Positions 1-11,732 of a DNA stretch of 64,000 nt are shown here, piece by piece. Position 1 is the first letter of the stretch, and every line of letters begins with the position of its first letter. Source of the stretch: Amaricoccus macauensis_A (GTDB taxonomy: Bacteria; Pseudomonadota; Alphaproteobacteria; Rhodobacterales; Rhodobacteraceae). The notes under the pieces are model-generated. The model was not told where the DNA came from. It did not search any database and saw only the letters and a program-made list of their open reading frames with translations. The translations under genes and the position numbers were made by a program. The DNA is taken from assembly GCF_049800915.1 (NCBI RefSeq), contig NZ_JBNAFY010000003.1, positions 62,001 through 126,000 of the forward strand, in the 5' to 3' direction.

Positions 1-855
1 CATGAAGCTTCCGGCACCGTGATCGAGACCGGCGCACAGGTAACCACCCTCAGCGTCGGCGACCGGGTCTGCATGGAGCCGGGCATCCCAGACCCGAACT
101 CCAAGGCCACCCGGCTCGGGATCTACAATGTCGATCCGGCGGTCCGCTTCTGGGCCACGCCTCCCGTTCACGGCATCCTGCGGCCCACCTGCGTCCACCC
201 CGAGGCGTTCACCTATCGGCTGCCCGACAACGTGAGTTTCGCCGAGGCCGCGATGGTCGAGCCGCTCGCCGTGGGCGTCCATGCCGCCACCAAGGCGCGG
301 GTCAAGCCGGGCGATATCGGCGTGGTGCTCGGTGCAGGCCCCATCGGCCTCGTCACCGCGCTCGCGGCGCTCGCCGCGGGCTGCGCGCGGGTCTATGTCA
401 CCGACCTCGCGGAGAAGAAGCTCGAGATCGCCGCAAGCCTCTCGCCCGCCATCACGCCGGTGAATGCCGGAAGCGAGAACCTCGTCGAGCGGATCATGGC
501 CGACACCGATGGCTGGGGCGCGGATGTGGTCTGGGAGGCCACCGGCTCGCCCCGCGCCGCGGCAGGCGTTTTCGAGCCGCTCGCACCGGGCGGATGCGTG
601 GTGATGATCGGCGGCCAGCCTGACCCGATCTCCTACGACGCAGGAGCGGCCATGATCCGCGAGGCCCGCGTCGAGAACATCTTCCGCTATGCCCATGTCT
701 TTCCGCGCTGCGTGGCGATGCTTTCGTCAGGCGCGATCGACGTGAAACCGCTCATCACCAGAACCTTCGACTTCGACGACAGCGTCAAGGCATTCGAGAT
801 CGCCGCCTCCGCCCCGCCCGCGGACGTGAAGATGCAGATCGAACTGCCGCAATAG
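1..855 (+). CDS. Zinc-type polyol/sugar alcohol dehydrogenase (5' truncated)
   Basis: C-terminal about 284 residues of a medium-chain dehydrogenase. The frame is already open at base 1 (reads HEASGTV), so the N-terminal catalytic part lies outside the window. Visible are the GDRV and EPG motifs of the zinc-binding domain and the Rossmann nucleotide-binding loop GVVLGAGPIGLVTALAA, followed by an acidic residue (TDLAEKK) that favours NAD over NADP. The overall match is to the sorbitol/xylitol dehydrogenase group, which oxidises a polyol to a ketose. The ABC ATPase gene follows after 12 bases, so the two are probably cotranscribed with an importer upstream of the window. The exact polyol cannot be told. 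Confidence 0.85.
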   Translation, partial: HEASGTVIETGAQVTTLSVGDRVCMEPGIPDPNSKATRLGIYNVDPAVRFWATPPVHGILRPTCVHPEAFTYRLPDNVSFAEAAMVEPLAVGVHAATKARVKPGDIGVVLGAGPIGLVTALAALAAGCARVYVTDLAEKKLEIAASLSPAITPVNAGSENLVERIMADTDGWGADVVWEATGSPRAAAGVFEPLAPGGCVVMIGGQPDPISYDAGAAMIREARVENIFRYAHVFPRCVAMLSSGAIDVKPLITRTFDFDDSVKAFEIAASAPPADVKMQIELPQ

Positions 856-867
856 GGGGGCAATCCC

Positions 868-1929
<1,062 letters not shown>

Positions 1930-1962
1930 GTTTCAGGGCATCTTGAACGGGAGTGCCCTGAA

Positions 1963-2649
1963 ATGACCGAGATCTCGGCCGTGATCTTCGACCTCGATGG
2001 TTGTCTGGTGGATAGCGAACCCCATTCCCTCGAGGCGGTTGCAGCCGAGATGAACGCCATAGGGGTCACGGGCACCACGCCGGAGCAGATCCGCCACGAC
2101 TATCTCGGCGTGTCGATGACCGATATCGTCCGCGACATCACCGAGCGCAGCGGTCTGCCCGTGCCTTCCGATTTCGTCGATCGCGTGGAACTGCGGCTTT
2201 TTGCGGTCTACGAACAGAAGCTTCAGCGGATCGAGAAGGCCACGCAACTTCTCGACCAGCTTGATGACGCCGGCATTCGGCAGGCCATCGCGACCGGCGG
2301 TTCATTGCGCCGCATGGGCGAGACCCTGCGCATCAGCGCTCTGGCGTCCCGCTTCGAGGGCCGGGGTTTCAGCGCCGAGCAGGTCGCCCGCGGCAAGCCC
2401 GCCCCCGACCTCTTCCTCTTTGCCGCCGAAGAGATCGGCGTGCCCCCGGAAGCCTGCGCCGTGCTGGAAGACTCCCCCCATGGGGTGAAGGGCGCGGTCG
2501 AGGCCGGAATGCGGGCGGTGGGCTTTGTCGGCGGCACCCATCTCGACGGCATCCGCGACGCCCACGCCGAACGGCTTTCCAATGCCGGAGCGGCCCCCGT
2601 GCTCACCTCCCTCGATGCCGCCTTCGAGGCGCTGACGGCCACGCGGTAG
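1963..2649 (+). CDS. HAD-superfamily sugar phosphatase / phosphoglucomutase-like
   Basis: 228 residues. HAD motif I is FDLDGCLVDSEP near residues 9-20 with the nucleophilic Asp pair. A helical cap follows, then motif II Thr/Ser in IATGGS, motif III Lys in RGKPAPDLFL, and motif IV in VLEDSPHG. This is the layout of the beta-phosphoglucomutase/2-deoxyglucose-6-phosphatase subgroup. It follows the ABC ATPase by 33 bases and has a GGGAG ribosome site, so it is the last gene of the polyol operon. It probably dephosphorylates or isomerises a sugar phosphate from the imported compound; substrate not assignable. Confidence 0.85.
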   Translation: MTEISAVIFDLDGCLVDSEPHSLEAVAAEMNAIGVTGTTPEQIRHDYLGVSMTDIVRDITERSGLPVPSDFVDRVELRLFAVYEQKLQRIEKATQLLDQLDDAGIRQAIATGGSLRRMGETLRISALASRFEGRGFSAEQVARGKPAPDLFLFAAEEIGVPPEACAVLEDSPHGVKGAVEAGMRAVGFVGGTHLDGIRDAHAERLSNAGAAPVLTSLDAAFEALTATR

Positions 2650-2787
2650 CGGGCCTGCTTCGCGCCTTGTTGGAATATCTGGCCTGACGCTTGCCGTGGC
2701 CTTGTCTTTTTCCCCGCACGATATGGCCGGCGACAGATCGTGCCGCGCAGCCCGTCCCGGACCGAAGGCCGCGACCCTCTTCGCATA

Positions 2788-2820
2788 CATACCGAAACCA
2801 TACTGAAACCATACCGTTTC
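2788..2820. repeat. Three tandem 11-bp repeats CATAYYGAAAC/CATACCGTTTC
   Basis: Units CATACCGAAAC (2788-2798), CATACTGAAAC (2799-2809) and CATACCGTTTC (2810-2820) follow head to tail, with a fourth partial CATAC at 2821. The 11-bp period is one helical turn, as in binding sites of OmpR/PhoB winged-helix regulators. They lie in the 191-base gap between two convergent genes. A similar two-unit array occurs at 20052-20073. Function unknown. Confidence 0.6.
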
Positions 2821-2840
2821 CATACGCGCAGAAACTGCGG

Positions 2841-3512
2841 TCAGAACGGCAGCGGCGCCTCGAACTCGACCCACTTCCCGCCATCCGGGTGCATCATCCG
2901 AAGCCGCTGCGCATGAAGCTGCAGCCGGTCTGCGGCCGCCAGCGCATCGCCCGTGGCATAGAAATTATCCCCCAGGATCGGGTGCCCCAACGCCAGCATA
3001 TGCACCCGAAGCTGGTGGCTCCGACCCGTTCTGGGGCGCAGTTCCAGACGGGTGGCATTCGATTCGCGCTCCAGTACCCTCCACTCGGTCAGCGCCGGCT
3101 TTCCCCGCTCGAAACAGACCATCTGAAGCGGGCGGTTCGGCCAGTCGCAGATGAGCGGAAGATCGACAACTCCCTCGTCCTGCTCGAGTATTCCGGCCAC
3201 CCGCGCCACGTAGGTCTTGCCGGTCTGTCGCCGCTCGAACTGCCAGTTGAGATGCCGCTGCGCCAGCTTCGTCCGTGCAAAGACCATCACGCCCGAGGTG
3301 TCCATATCGAGCCGATGCACCAGAAGCGCATCGGGATAGCTCGCCTTCGCCCGCGCTTCGAGACAGTCCTGCGGACCGGGCGGCTTCGCGGGCACGCTCA
3401 ACAACCCCGAGGGTTTGTCGAGCACCAGAAGCTGGTCGTCGCAGTGCAGGATCATTTCCGGCGAGAGTAAACGCGGAACCTGATCTGCATCATTTTTATC
3501 TGGCTGAATCAT
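2841..3512 (-). CDS. RluA-family RNA pseudouridine synthase
   Basis: 223 residues. The protein converts uridine to pseudouridine in rRNA and/or tRNA. The N-terminus has LLVLDKPSGLLSVPA, then the catalytic motif HRLDMDTSG (the Asp of HRLD is the nucleophile), and the C-terminal RTGRSHQLRVHM motif II. There is no S4 domain, so it is like the small RluA/TruC-type enzymes. I used the ATG at 3512. An internal ATG at 3455 (MILHCDD) would give a more typical short N-terminus and is a real alternative. It is divergent from the universal stress gene with about 54 bases between them. Which RNA position it modifies cannot be told. Confidence 0.85.
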   Translation of the reverse strand: MIQPDKNDADQVPRLLSPEMILHCDDQLLVLDKPSGLLSVPAKPPGPQDCLEARAKASYPDALLVHRLDMDTSGVMVFARTKLAQRHLNWQFERRQTGKTYVARVAGILEQDEGVVDLPLICDWPNRPLQMVCFERGKPALTEWRVLERESNATRLELRPRTGRSHQLRVHMLALGHPILGDNFYATGDALAAADRLQLHAQRLRMMHPDGGKWVEFEAPLPF

Positions 3513-3566
3513 GGCTAGGACATGACCCATGCAATCTTGATAAGGCAACCCGCAAGAGGTCTCCAG

Positions 3567-4007
3567 ATGTACAAGAATATCCTGGTTCCCATCGACCCGG
3601 CTCATGGCGAAATCGCTGACAGGACACTGACGATCGCGAAAAAGCTTGTCGACGATGACGGCCAGGTCACCGCGCTTTCCGTGATCGAACCGCTGCCGAG
3701 CTACATCTCCGGCTACATCCGCGAGCAGACGCTCGGCGACCGCATCAAGGAGAACCAGGAGGCCGCGATGGCTGCCTTGCGTGCCGCGATGGACCGCGTC
3801 GGCCTCTCCGGCAAGGTCATCCTCGACGAAGGCACCCCGTCGCCGGAAATCCTTCGTATTGCCCGGGAAATCGAGGCCGATGCCATCGTTCTCGGCTCCC
3901 ACCGGCCGGATTTTCGCGATTACCTGATCGGTTCGACCGCCGCCCGCGTGGTGCGCCACGCGCAATGCACGGTCATCGTGGAACGCTCGACCCCCGTCCC
4001 GACCTGA
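3567..4007 (+). CDS. Universal stress protein (UspA family)
   Basis: 146 residues, single Usp domain starting MYKNILVPIDP. The C-terminal nucleotide-loop region reads ADAIVLGSHRPDFRDYLIGSTAARVVRHAQCTVIV, an atypical spacing of the G-x2-G-x9-G-S/T motif, so ATP binding is uncertain. The frame is open back to 3522, but the ATG at 3567 has an AGAGGT ribosome site and gives the normal family N-terminus. Single gene. Its stop codon lies next to the loop of a hairpin at 3991-4015. Confidence 0.88.
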   Translation: MYKNILVPIDPAHGEIADRTLTIAKKLVDDDGQVTALSVIEPLPSYISGYIREQTLGDRIKENQEAAMAALRAAMDRVGLSGKVILDEGTPSPEILRIAREIEADAIVLGSHRPDFRDYLIGSTAARVVRHAQCTVIVERSTPVPT

Positions 4008-4015
4008 GACGGGGG
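3991..4015. terminator. Hairpin between usp and pgi (possible shared terminator)
   Basis: CCCCCGTC (3991-3998) and GACGGGGG (4008-4015) form a perfect 8-bp GC-rich stem with a 9-base loop ending at the usp stop codon. It sits between convergent usp and pgi. There is no T-run on either side, so intrinsic termination is only likely, not certain. Confidence 0.45.
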
Positions 4016-4029
4016 CCGGCTGCGCGCAC

Positions 4030-5637
4030 TTACGCGCGAAGCGATCCGATCAAGCCAAGCAGCCCGGCGGTGGAGCCATCCTTCTCCGCCGTGGCGTCAC
4101 CGGCCTGAACCATCGGCAGGAGCGCGGTCGCCAGCTCCTTGCCAAGCTCCACGCCCCACTGGTCGTAGGAGTTGAGCCCCCAGATCGTGCCCTCGACGAA
4201 GACCCGATGCTCGTAGAGCGCGATGATGCGCCCGAATGTCGCCGGATCGAGTTTCGGGTAGATCAGCGTCGTGGATGGACGGCTGCCCTCGAAAACCTTG
4301 TGTGGCGCGATGGCGGCGTCCTTGGTGGCCTCCATTGCCGCGGCCAGGTCGCGCCCTCGCATCAGCGCCTCGGACTGCGCCAGGCAATTGGCCAGCAGAA
4401 GCTCCTGGTGATGCTGGAGATCCCGCTCGTGTCCGTTCACCGCCACGAGGAACTCGCAGGGGATCACGTTCGTGCCCTGATGGATGAGCTGGTAGAACGC
4501 GTGCTGCCCGTTGGTGCCCGGCTCGCCCCAGACGATCGGCCCGGAAACCCGGTCGAGTTTCGCACCGTTAAGGTTCACGCCCTTGCCGTTCGATTCCATG
4601 TCGAGCTGCTGCAAGTAGGCCGGCAGCCGCAACAGCCGCTGGTCGTAGGGCAGAACCGCGCGCGTGTCATAGCCGCAGATGTTGCGATGCCAGATCCCCA
4701 CCAGCGCCAGCAGCACCGGCAGGTTCTGCGACAGGGGAGCTTCGGCGAAATGCCGATCCATCTCGTGGGCGCCGCGCAGGAAGTCGATGAAGTTCTTCGG
4801 CCCCACCGCAAGCATCACCGGCAGCCCGACAGCGCTCCACACCGAGTAGCGTCCGCCGACCCAGTCCCAGAAGCCGAAGACGCGGGCATCGTCGATCCCG
4901 AAGGCCGCGGTCTTCTCAAGTGCGGTCGAAACTGCCGCAAGATTCGCCCCGAAGTCGTCGCCCAGCGCCCCCTTGAGCCAGGCCACGGCCGTCTTGGCAT
5001 TGGTCATGGTCTCGATGGTGGTGAAGGTCTTGGAGGCGATGATCACCAGCGTCCGTGCGGGGTCGAGTCCTTCAAGCACGTCGTGGACATGCGCACCATC
5101 GACGTTCGAGACGAAATGCGCCCGTGGCCCATCGTGGTAGGGCGCGAGCGCCAGCGTCGCCATGACCGGGCCGAGATCCGACCCGCCGATGCCGATATTG
5201 ACCACATCCGTGAAGGGCTTTCCATCCGCGGCTGCGATCGCGCCGGAACGCACGCCATCGGCGAAGTCGCCCATCCGCTCGAGCACCGCGTTCACACCGG
5301 GCATCACATCCGCGCCGTCAACCATGATCGGCGTGTTCGCACGGTTGCGCAGCGCCACGTGCAGCACCGCGCGGTTCTCCGTGGTGTTGATCTTCTCGCC
5401 CGAGAACATCGCGTCCCGCCGCGCCTCGACCCCGCTTGCCATGGCGAGGTCGATGAGCTGCGTCAGGGCGCGCGCATCGATGTTGGTCTTGGAGAAATCC
5501 AGCACCATGTCGCCCAGGCGGGCCGAGAACTCCTCGAACCGCTGCGGATTGCGCTCGAAGAGGTCGAGGATCGTCCGATCCTTGACCTCGGCATGGGTCG
5601 CCTCGAGATCCTGCCAGATCGCACTGGTGTCCGACAT
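4030..5637 (-). CDS. pgi: Glucose-6-phosphate isomerase
   Basis: 535 residues. It interconverts glucose-6-phosphate and fructose-6-phosphate in the cytosol. Family signatures are visible: NIGIGGSDLGPVMA, SKTFTTIETMTNA, and the conserved GEPGTNGQHAFYQLIHQG block with its active-site residues. The length suits the bacterial long form. It is the last gene of the zwf-pgl-edd-eda-pgi operon, three bases after eda. In an Entner-Doudoroff organism it feeds fructose-derived hexose phosphate into zwf, allowing cyclic use of the pathway. Confidence 0.97.
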   Translation of the reverse strand: MSDTSAIWQDLEATHAEVKDRTILDLFERNPQRFEEFSARLGDMVLDFSKTNIDARALTQLIDLAMASGVEARRDAMFSGEKINTTENRAVLHVALRNRANTPIMVDGADVMPGVNAVLERMGDFADGVRSGAIAAADGKPFTDVVNIGIGGSDLGPVMATLALAPYHDGPRAHFVSNVDGAHVHDVLEGLDPARTLVIIASKTFTTIETMTNAKTAVAWLKGALGDDFGANLAAVSTALEKTAAFGIDDARVFGFWDWVGGRYSVWSAVGLPVMLAVGPKNFIDFLRGAHEMDRHFAEAPLSQNLPVLLALVGIWHRNICGYDTRAVLPYDQRLLRLPAYLQQLDMESNGKGVNLNGAKLDRVSGPIVWGEPGTNGQHAFYQLIHQGTNVIPCEFLVAVNGHERDLQHHQELLLANCLAQSEALMRGRDLAAAMEATKDAAIAPHKVFEGSRPSTTLIYPKLDPATFGRIIALYEHRVFVEGTIWGLNSYDQWGVELGKELATALLPMVQAGDATAEKDGSTAGLLGLIGSLRA

Positions 5638-5640
5638 GGC

Positions 5641-6281
5641 TTACCCCCTCTTGAGCTGACTCGCCGCGCGGGCGCGCTCTTCGATCTCGCCCCACTTGCC
5701 CGCCTTGGCCAGGTCCGGCTTCGCGACCCAGGATCCGCCGCAGCAGAGCACGTTGGGCAGCGACAGATAATCGTTCACGTTGTCCATGCTGACCCCGCCC
5801 GTAGGGCAGAAATGCATCTGCGGCAGCGGTCCTGCAAAGGCCTTGAGCGCGGGCGCACCGCCGTTCGCTTCCGCCGGGAAGAACTTGCAGACATCATAGC
5901 CGCGCTCGAGCATGGCCATGGCCTCGCCCACGGTGGCCACACCGCCCAAAAGCGGCAGATCGTGCGCCTCGCAGGCCTCGACCAGCGTCGGCGTGATGCC
6001 CGGAGACACACCGAATTTCGCGCCCGCCTCCTTGGCATTGCGCACATCGTCCGGGGTCAGCAGCGTGCCCGCCCCGACAACACCGCCCTTCACCTTGGCC
6101 ATGGCGCGGATCACGTCGAGCGCCACCGGCGTGCGAAGCGTCACCTCGAGGACCGGCAGACCACCCGCCACGAGCGCCTCGGCCATGGGCTCGGCCTGGG
6201 CGACCTCATCGACCACGAGCACCGGAATGACCGGGGCGAGCGAGCAAATCTCGCGGCTGAAAGCTGAAGCGTCTTGGGGGG

Positions 6282-6285
<4 letters not shown>
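5641..6285 (-). CDS. eda: 2-keto-3-deoxy-6-phosphogluconate (KDPG) aldolase
   Basis: 214 residues, class I aldolase of the Entner-Doudoroff pathway. It splits KDPG into pyruvate and glyceraldehyde-3-phosphate. The Schiff-base lysine is K134 in DVCKFFPAE; E47 and R51 lie in LEVTLRT; the phosphate-binding GAGT loop is near 71-74. The start overlaps the edd stop by 4 bases (ATGA), a mark of translational coupling. pgi follows three bases after its stop. Confidence 0.97.
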
Positions 6286-8105
<1,820 letters not shown>

Positions 8106-8126
8106 GTCGAACTCCGTATGTGAATT

Positions 8127-8807
8127 CTATTCGGCGTAGTGGACGGTCACCGGGCAAGGCGCGTTCAGCACCACGCGGATCGGCGCGTCCGCCGCCGGTC
8201 CATCTGTCAGCGCCGTCTCCAGCGCCGCCTTCTTCTCGGGGCCGGTGATGAGAATATGCGCGGCTCCGGCCGCCTTCAGCACCGGCGCTGTCAGGGTCAA
8301 CCGCTCCTCCGGCTGGCTCGCGGGCTGGATCGGCATTAGGACCGGCGCATCCTCGGCAAGCGCGTCGCCAAGCTGCGGCGCATCGGGAAAGAGCGAGGCG
8401 GTGTGCATGTCCGCCCCCATTCCAATCACCAGAACATCGATGGGCAAGACCGCTTCGATCTCGCTGGCCGCCTGCGCGAGCGCCCCGTCCCCGGCATTGA
8501 AATCGATAAGCTGCACGGAACTGGCCGCGTTCTGCACCAGCGTGCCCTTGATCAGCCGCAGGTTCGAGCGCTCCGAGCCTTCCGGCACCCGGCGCTCGTC
8601 GGTGAGCAGGACCGTGATATCGGCCCACTCCAGATCCTCTTGCGAGAGCCATTCGAGGAACGGACCCGGCGTGGTGCCGCCGGGCACGGCGAGCGTGGCG
8701 CGCCCCTTGCTGGCATGGGCGGCGCGGAGCTGGTCGGCCACGAGATCCGCGAGGCTGCGCATCAGCGTGTCGCGGTCGGGATAGGGGGTAAAGGCAACCT
8801 CGGTCAT
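8127..8807 (-). CDS. pgl: 6-phosphogluconolactonase
   Basis: 226 residues, DevB/SOL-type lactonase that hydrolyses 6-phosphogluconolactone after Zwf. Typical motifs are TLAVPGGTTPGPFLEWL and TVLLTDERRVP near residue 85, and VIGMGADMHTASLFPDA near residue 145. The start overlaps the zwf stop by 4 bases (ATGA), so the two consecutive steps are translationally coupled. Confidence 0.95.
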   Translation of the reverse strand: MTEVAFTPYPDRDTLMRSLADLVADQLRAAHASKGRATLAVPGGTTPGPFLEWLSQEDLEWADITVLLTDERRVPEGSERSNLRLIKGTLVQNAASSVQLIDFNAGDGALAQAASEIEAVLPIDVLVIGMGADMHTASLFPDAPQLGDALAEDAPVLMPIQPASQPEERLTLTAPVLKAAGAAHILITGPEKKAALETALTDGPAADAPIRVVLNAPCPVTVHYAE

Positions 8808-10264
8808 GACAGGAGCTCCCGCCAGATATGGCCTTCCGCCATGGTAAGCTTGTAGCTGTCGATGGGTCCCGCGCTGCCTGGATCATAGGGCAAGGGCTTT
8901 GAGCCGCTCTCGGCCCAGGCAGCGATGATCGGATCGGTCCAGGCCCAGGCCGCCTCGACCTCGTCCCCGCGCATGAAGAGCGTCTGGTCACCACGCACCA
9001 CATCCATGATGAGCCGCTCGTAGGCCTCGGGCATTTCGCCCGCCTCTTCCCCCAGCGCATCGGCGAAGGTCATGTCGAGGGGCACCTCCGCCAGACGCAT
9101 TCCGCCCGGTCCCGGCTCCTTGATCGTCATGCGGAAGGTGATGCCTTCGTCGGGCTGGAGCCGGATGATGAGCGCATTGCCCTTCTGCTCGTCGACCTGC
9201 GGGAAGATCGCGTGCGGCGGGTGCTTGAAGACCACGGCAATCTCCGAGGTCCGCGCCGCGAGCTTCTTTCCCGTCCGCAGGTAGAAGCTCGTTCCCGACC
9301 AGCGCCAGTTCGAGATATGCACCCGCAGCGCGACATAGGATTCCGTTCGGCTGTGCGGATCGCCCACATGGTCGAGATACCCGCCCTCCTTGCCGTTCGC
9401 GCGATACTGGCCGCGCACCGTGTCGGTGATCTTCAGCGGATCGAGCGCTCGGATCACCTTCAGCTTCTCGTCGCGCACCGCATCGGGGTCGAAGCGTGAG
9501 GGCGGTTCCATGGCCGTCAGGCAGAGAAGCTGCATCAGGTGGTTCTGCACCATGTCCCGCATGGCACCCGACTTGTCGTAGTAGCTCCCGCGCCCCTCGA
9601 CGCCGACGCTTTCGGCCACCGTGATCTGCACGTGCTCGATGAACCCGGAGTTCCACAACGGCTCGAACAGCGCATTGGCGAAGCGGATCGCCATCAGGTT
9701 CTGCACCGTCTCCTTCCCGAGGTAGTGGTCGATGCGGTAGATCTGCCCCTCGTCGAACACCTGGGAGAGCGAGGCATTGAGCTTCTTCGCGGATTGCAGG
9801 TCGTGTCCCAGCGGCTTCTCGATCACGATCCGGCACTCGGGCGTCGAGCAACCGGTCTCGGCCAGCCGGTGCGCGATCTCCTCGAAGAGGAACGGCGCAA
9901 CCGAAAGGTAGAAGGCCCGGATCACGTCGGGGCGCTCGTTGAGCTTCTTGCAGAGCGTCGACCAGCCGTTCGTCCCCGTGGCATCGACCGTCACGTAATC
10001 GACGAGGCCCAGGAACGTCTCGACCGTTTCCGGCTTCAGGAGCTTGGGCTGAACGAATTCCTCCAGCGATTCCGAGACCATCTTGCGGAATTCCGCCCGG
10101 GTCATCTTCGAGCGCGCCGCCCCGATCACCCGTGCCTCGGGTGGCATCTGCCCGACGGCCAGACGCCGGTAGAGCGATGGCAGGATCTTGCGCTTCGCTA
10201 GGTCGCCCGTCGCACCGAATATCACGAGGTCGAACGGTTGAACTGGAATGACAGTGGAGACCAT
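8804..10264 (-). CDS. zwf: Glucose-6-phosphate 1-dehydrogenase
   Basis: 486 residues. First enzyme of the Entner-Doudoroff and oxidative pentose phosphate routes: glucose-6-phosphate plus NAD(P)+ to 6-phosphogluconolactone. The nucleotide-binding motif is GATGDLAKRK at residues 17-26, the conserved EKPLGHD is at 149-155, and the active-site signature RIDHYLGKE is at 177-185. The ATG has an AAGGA ribosome site. It is the first gene of the operon; the upstream 295 bases carry an FNR-type palindrome. Confidence 0.97.
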   Translation of the reverse strand: MVSTVIPVQPFDLVIFGATGDLAKRKILPSLYRRLAVGQMPPEARVIGAARSKMTRAEFRKMVSESLEEFVQPKLLKPETVETFLGLVDYVTVDATGTNGWSTLCKKLNERPDVIRAFYLSVAPFLFEEIAHRLAETGCSTPECRIVIEKPLGHDLQSAKKLNASLSQVFDEGQIYRIDHYLGKETVQNLMAIRFANALFEPLWNSGFIEHVQITVAESVGVEGRGSYYDKSGAMRDMVQNHLMQLLCLTAMEPPSRFDPDAVRDEKLKVIRALDPLKITDTVRGQYRANGKEGGYLDHVGDPHSRTESYVALRVHISNWRWSGTSFYLRTGKKLAARTSEIAVVFKHPPHAIFPQVDEQKGNALIIRLQPDEGITFRMTIKEPGPGGMRLAEVPLDMTFADALGEEAGEMPEAYERLIMDVVRGDQTLFMRGDEVEAAWAWTDPIIAAWAESGSKPLPYDPGSAGPIDSYKLTMAEGHIWRELLS

Positions 10265-10559
10265 TCTGGCGTCCTTCTATTCAAGTTTTTTTCCGGGCTC
10301 GGGGCCGGATGCCTCATTCTTCAGACGACGCCGCGCACGCCGACATGCAGCGCGAAACGGGTCTCCCCGGCTGATCTTGAAGCGTCCTCACCCGCGTCTC
10401 AACGGTCTTCTCGGGTAGTTTTCGGATTTTTGTCAAGTGAACATAAATGAACACCAGCCGAACGTGGCTGAAAAGCTTTGCGCACGCGCACGAAAGATCA
10501 TTGACGCGCGTCAATCATGGCGCGCGCGAACCCGAAGGGCCTGAATCGAAAGAGCTGTG
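10265..10559 (-). promoter_or_regulatory. Upstream region of the zwf operon
   Basis: 295 bases between the importer ATPase stop and zwf. A TTGACA hexamer on the minus strand (plus 10432-10437) is a candidate -35, but no convincing -10 follows at 17 bases. The clear element is the perfect palindrome at 10501-10514. No ORF of note lies here. Confidence 0.4.
10501..10514. promoter_or_regulatory. FNR/CRP-type palindrome TTGAC-N4-GTCAA
   Basis: TTGACGCGCGTCAA is a perfect 14-base inverted repeat, and it extends to 22 bases with one mismatched pair. TTGAY-N4-RTCAA is the known target shape of FnrL/DNR-type regulators in Rhodobacterales. It lies about 240 bases upstream of zwf and 46 bases past the ATPase stop. 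Which gene it serves is inferred, not shown. Confidence 0.45.
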
Positions 10560-11654
10560 TCAGTTCCGGTAGAGAAAGGACCGGCCGGTGCGATCGAAGA
10601 GGTGCAGCTTCGAGGTTTCCGCCGTGAAACGAATCGTCGCACCCCGGTCGATCCGGTGGATGCCGGGCAGTTTCACGATCGGAGCTTCCTCGCCCTCGCG
10701 GGGCGCCAGATGCAGCAGGGTCGTCTCCCCCAGCCCCTCGACGATCTCCACATCGCCCACGAGAACCGCATCTTCCCCGTCGGTGGGCACGAGATCTTCC
10801 GGGCGCACGCCGAGCTTGACCTCTTTGCCCTTGTCCTGCCCTTCGGACGGCACGGGGAGGGTCACCGTGCCGCCATTCTTCAGCGACACGACCGTGTAAT
10901 CCCCGCTGGCCTTCACCACCCCGTCAAAGAGGTTCATGGCCGGTGATCCGATGAACCGCGCCACGAAGGTATTGGCCGGCTTCTCGTAAAGCTCCAGCGG
11001 GGGGCCGACCTGTTCGATCCCGCCGCCATTGAGCACCACGATCCGGCTCGCGAGCGTCATCGCCTCCACCTGGTCATGGGTGACATAGACCATGGTCGAG
11101 CCCGCCATCCGCTCCTTGAGCTGGGCGATCTCGATCCGGGTCGCCACACGCAGCGCCGCATCGAGATTCGAGAGCGGCTCGTCGAACAGGAAGACCTTGG
11201 GGTCGCGCACGATCGCGCGCCCGATGGCCACGCGCTGGCGCTGACCACCCGAGAGCGCCTTGGGTAGCCGGTCGAGGTAGGGCTCGAGCTGCAGCATCCG
11301 CGCGGCATTCTCCACCGCCTCGTTGATCTCGTCGGCCGGCCGCTTGGCGATCTTCATGCCGAAGGCCATGTTGTCGCGCACGGTCATGTGCGGATAGAGC
11401 GCGTAGGACTGGAAGACCATCGCGATGCCGCGCTGCGCCGGAGGGATGTCGTTCATCCGCACGCCGTCGATGCTGAAATCGCCGCTCGTGATCCGCTCGA
11501 GCCCGGCGATCATTCGCAACAGGGTGGATTTTCCGCAGCCGGATGGGCCAACGAAAACCACCAGTTCTCCGGTCGTGATCTCGAGATTGATGCCGCGCAG
11601 CACCTCGACATCGCCATACGCCTTGCCGACTTCCTTCAGAACCAGTTCAGCCAT
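10560..11654 (-). CDS. aglK: Sugar ABC transporter ATP-binding protein (AglK/UgpC type)
   Basis: 364 residues. Walker A GPSGCGKST, signature LSGGQRQR, Walker B VFLFDEPLSNLDA, H-loop YVTHDQVEAM, and a C-terminal TOBE domain. The frame opens earlier, at 11669, but the ATG at 11654 has an AGGTGGGG ribosome site and gives the usual MAELVLKEV start. It is the last gene of the binding protein-permease-permease-ATPase operon. Agl naming rests on the E-F-G-K order, the adjacent LacI gene and the long G-type permease. An aglA alpha-glucosidase is absent between permease and ATPase. Confidence 0.9.
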   Translation of the reverse strand: MAELVLKEVGKAYGDVEVLRGINLEITTGELVVFVGPSGCGKSTLLRMIAGLERITSGDFSIDGVRMNDIPPAQRGIAMVFQSYALYPHMTVRDNMAFGMKIAKRPADEINEAVENAARMLQLEPYLDRLPKALSGGQRQRVAIGRAIVRDPKVFLFDEPLSNLDAALRVATRIEIAQLKERMAGSTMVYVTHDQVEAMTLASRIVVLNGGGIEQVGPPLELYEKPANTFVARFIGSPAMNLFDGVVKASGDYTVVSLKNGGTVTLPVPSEGQDKGKEVKLGVRPEDLVPTDGEDAVLVGDVEIVEGLGETTLLHLAPREGEEAPIVKLPGIHRIDRGATIRFTAETSKLHLFDRTGRSFLYRN

Positions 11655-11732
11655 TTTCCCCACCTGCAATTGCGTCGCCGGACGCGGCCGAAAGCCTTGC
11701 GCCGCCGGAATTCGTGTTTCGCATCCGAGCCA

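Noticed and set aside
4207..6267. 686-residue open frame antisense to pgi and eda
   Set aside because: High-GC shadow frame over two certain enzymes; Arg/His-rich composition with no domain.
10471..10478. AAAGCTTT-like word as a third LacI operator near aglK
   Set aside because: Lacks the central CG and flanking match to CAAAGCGCTTTG.
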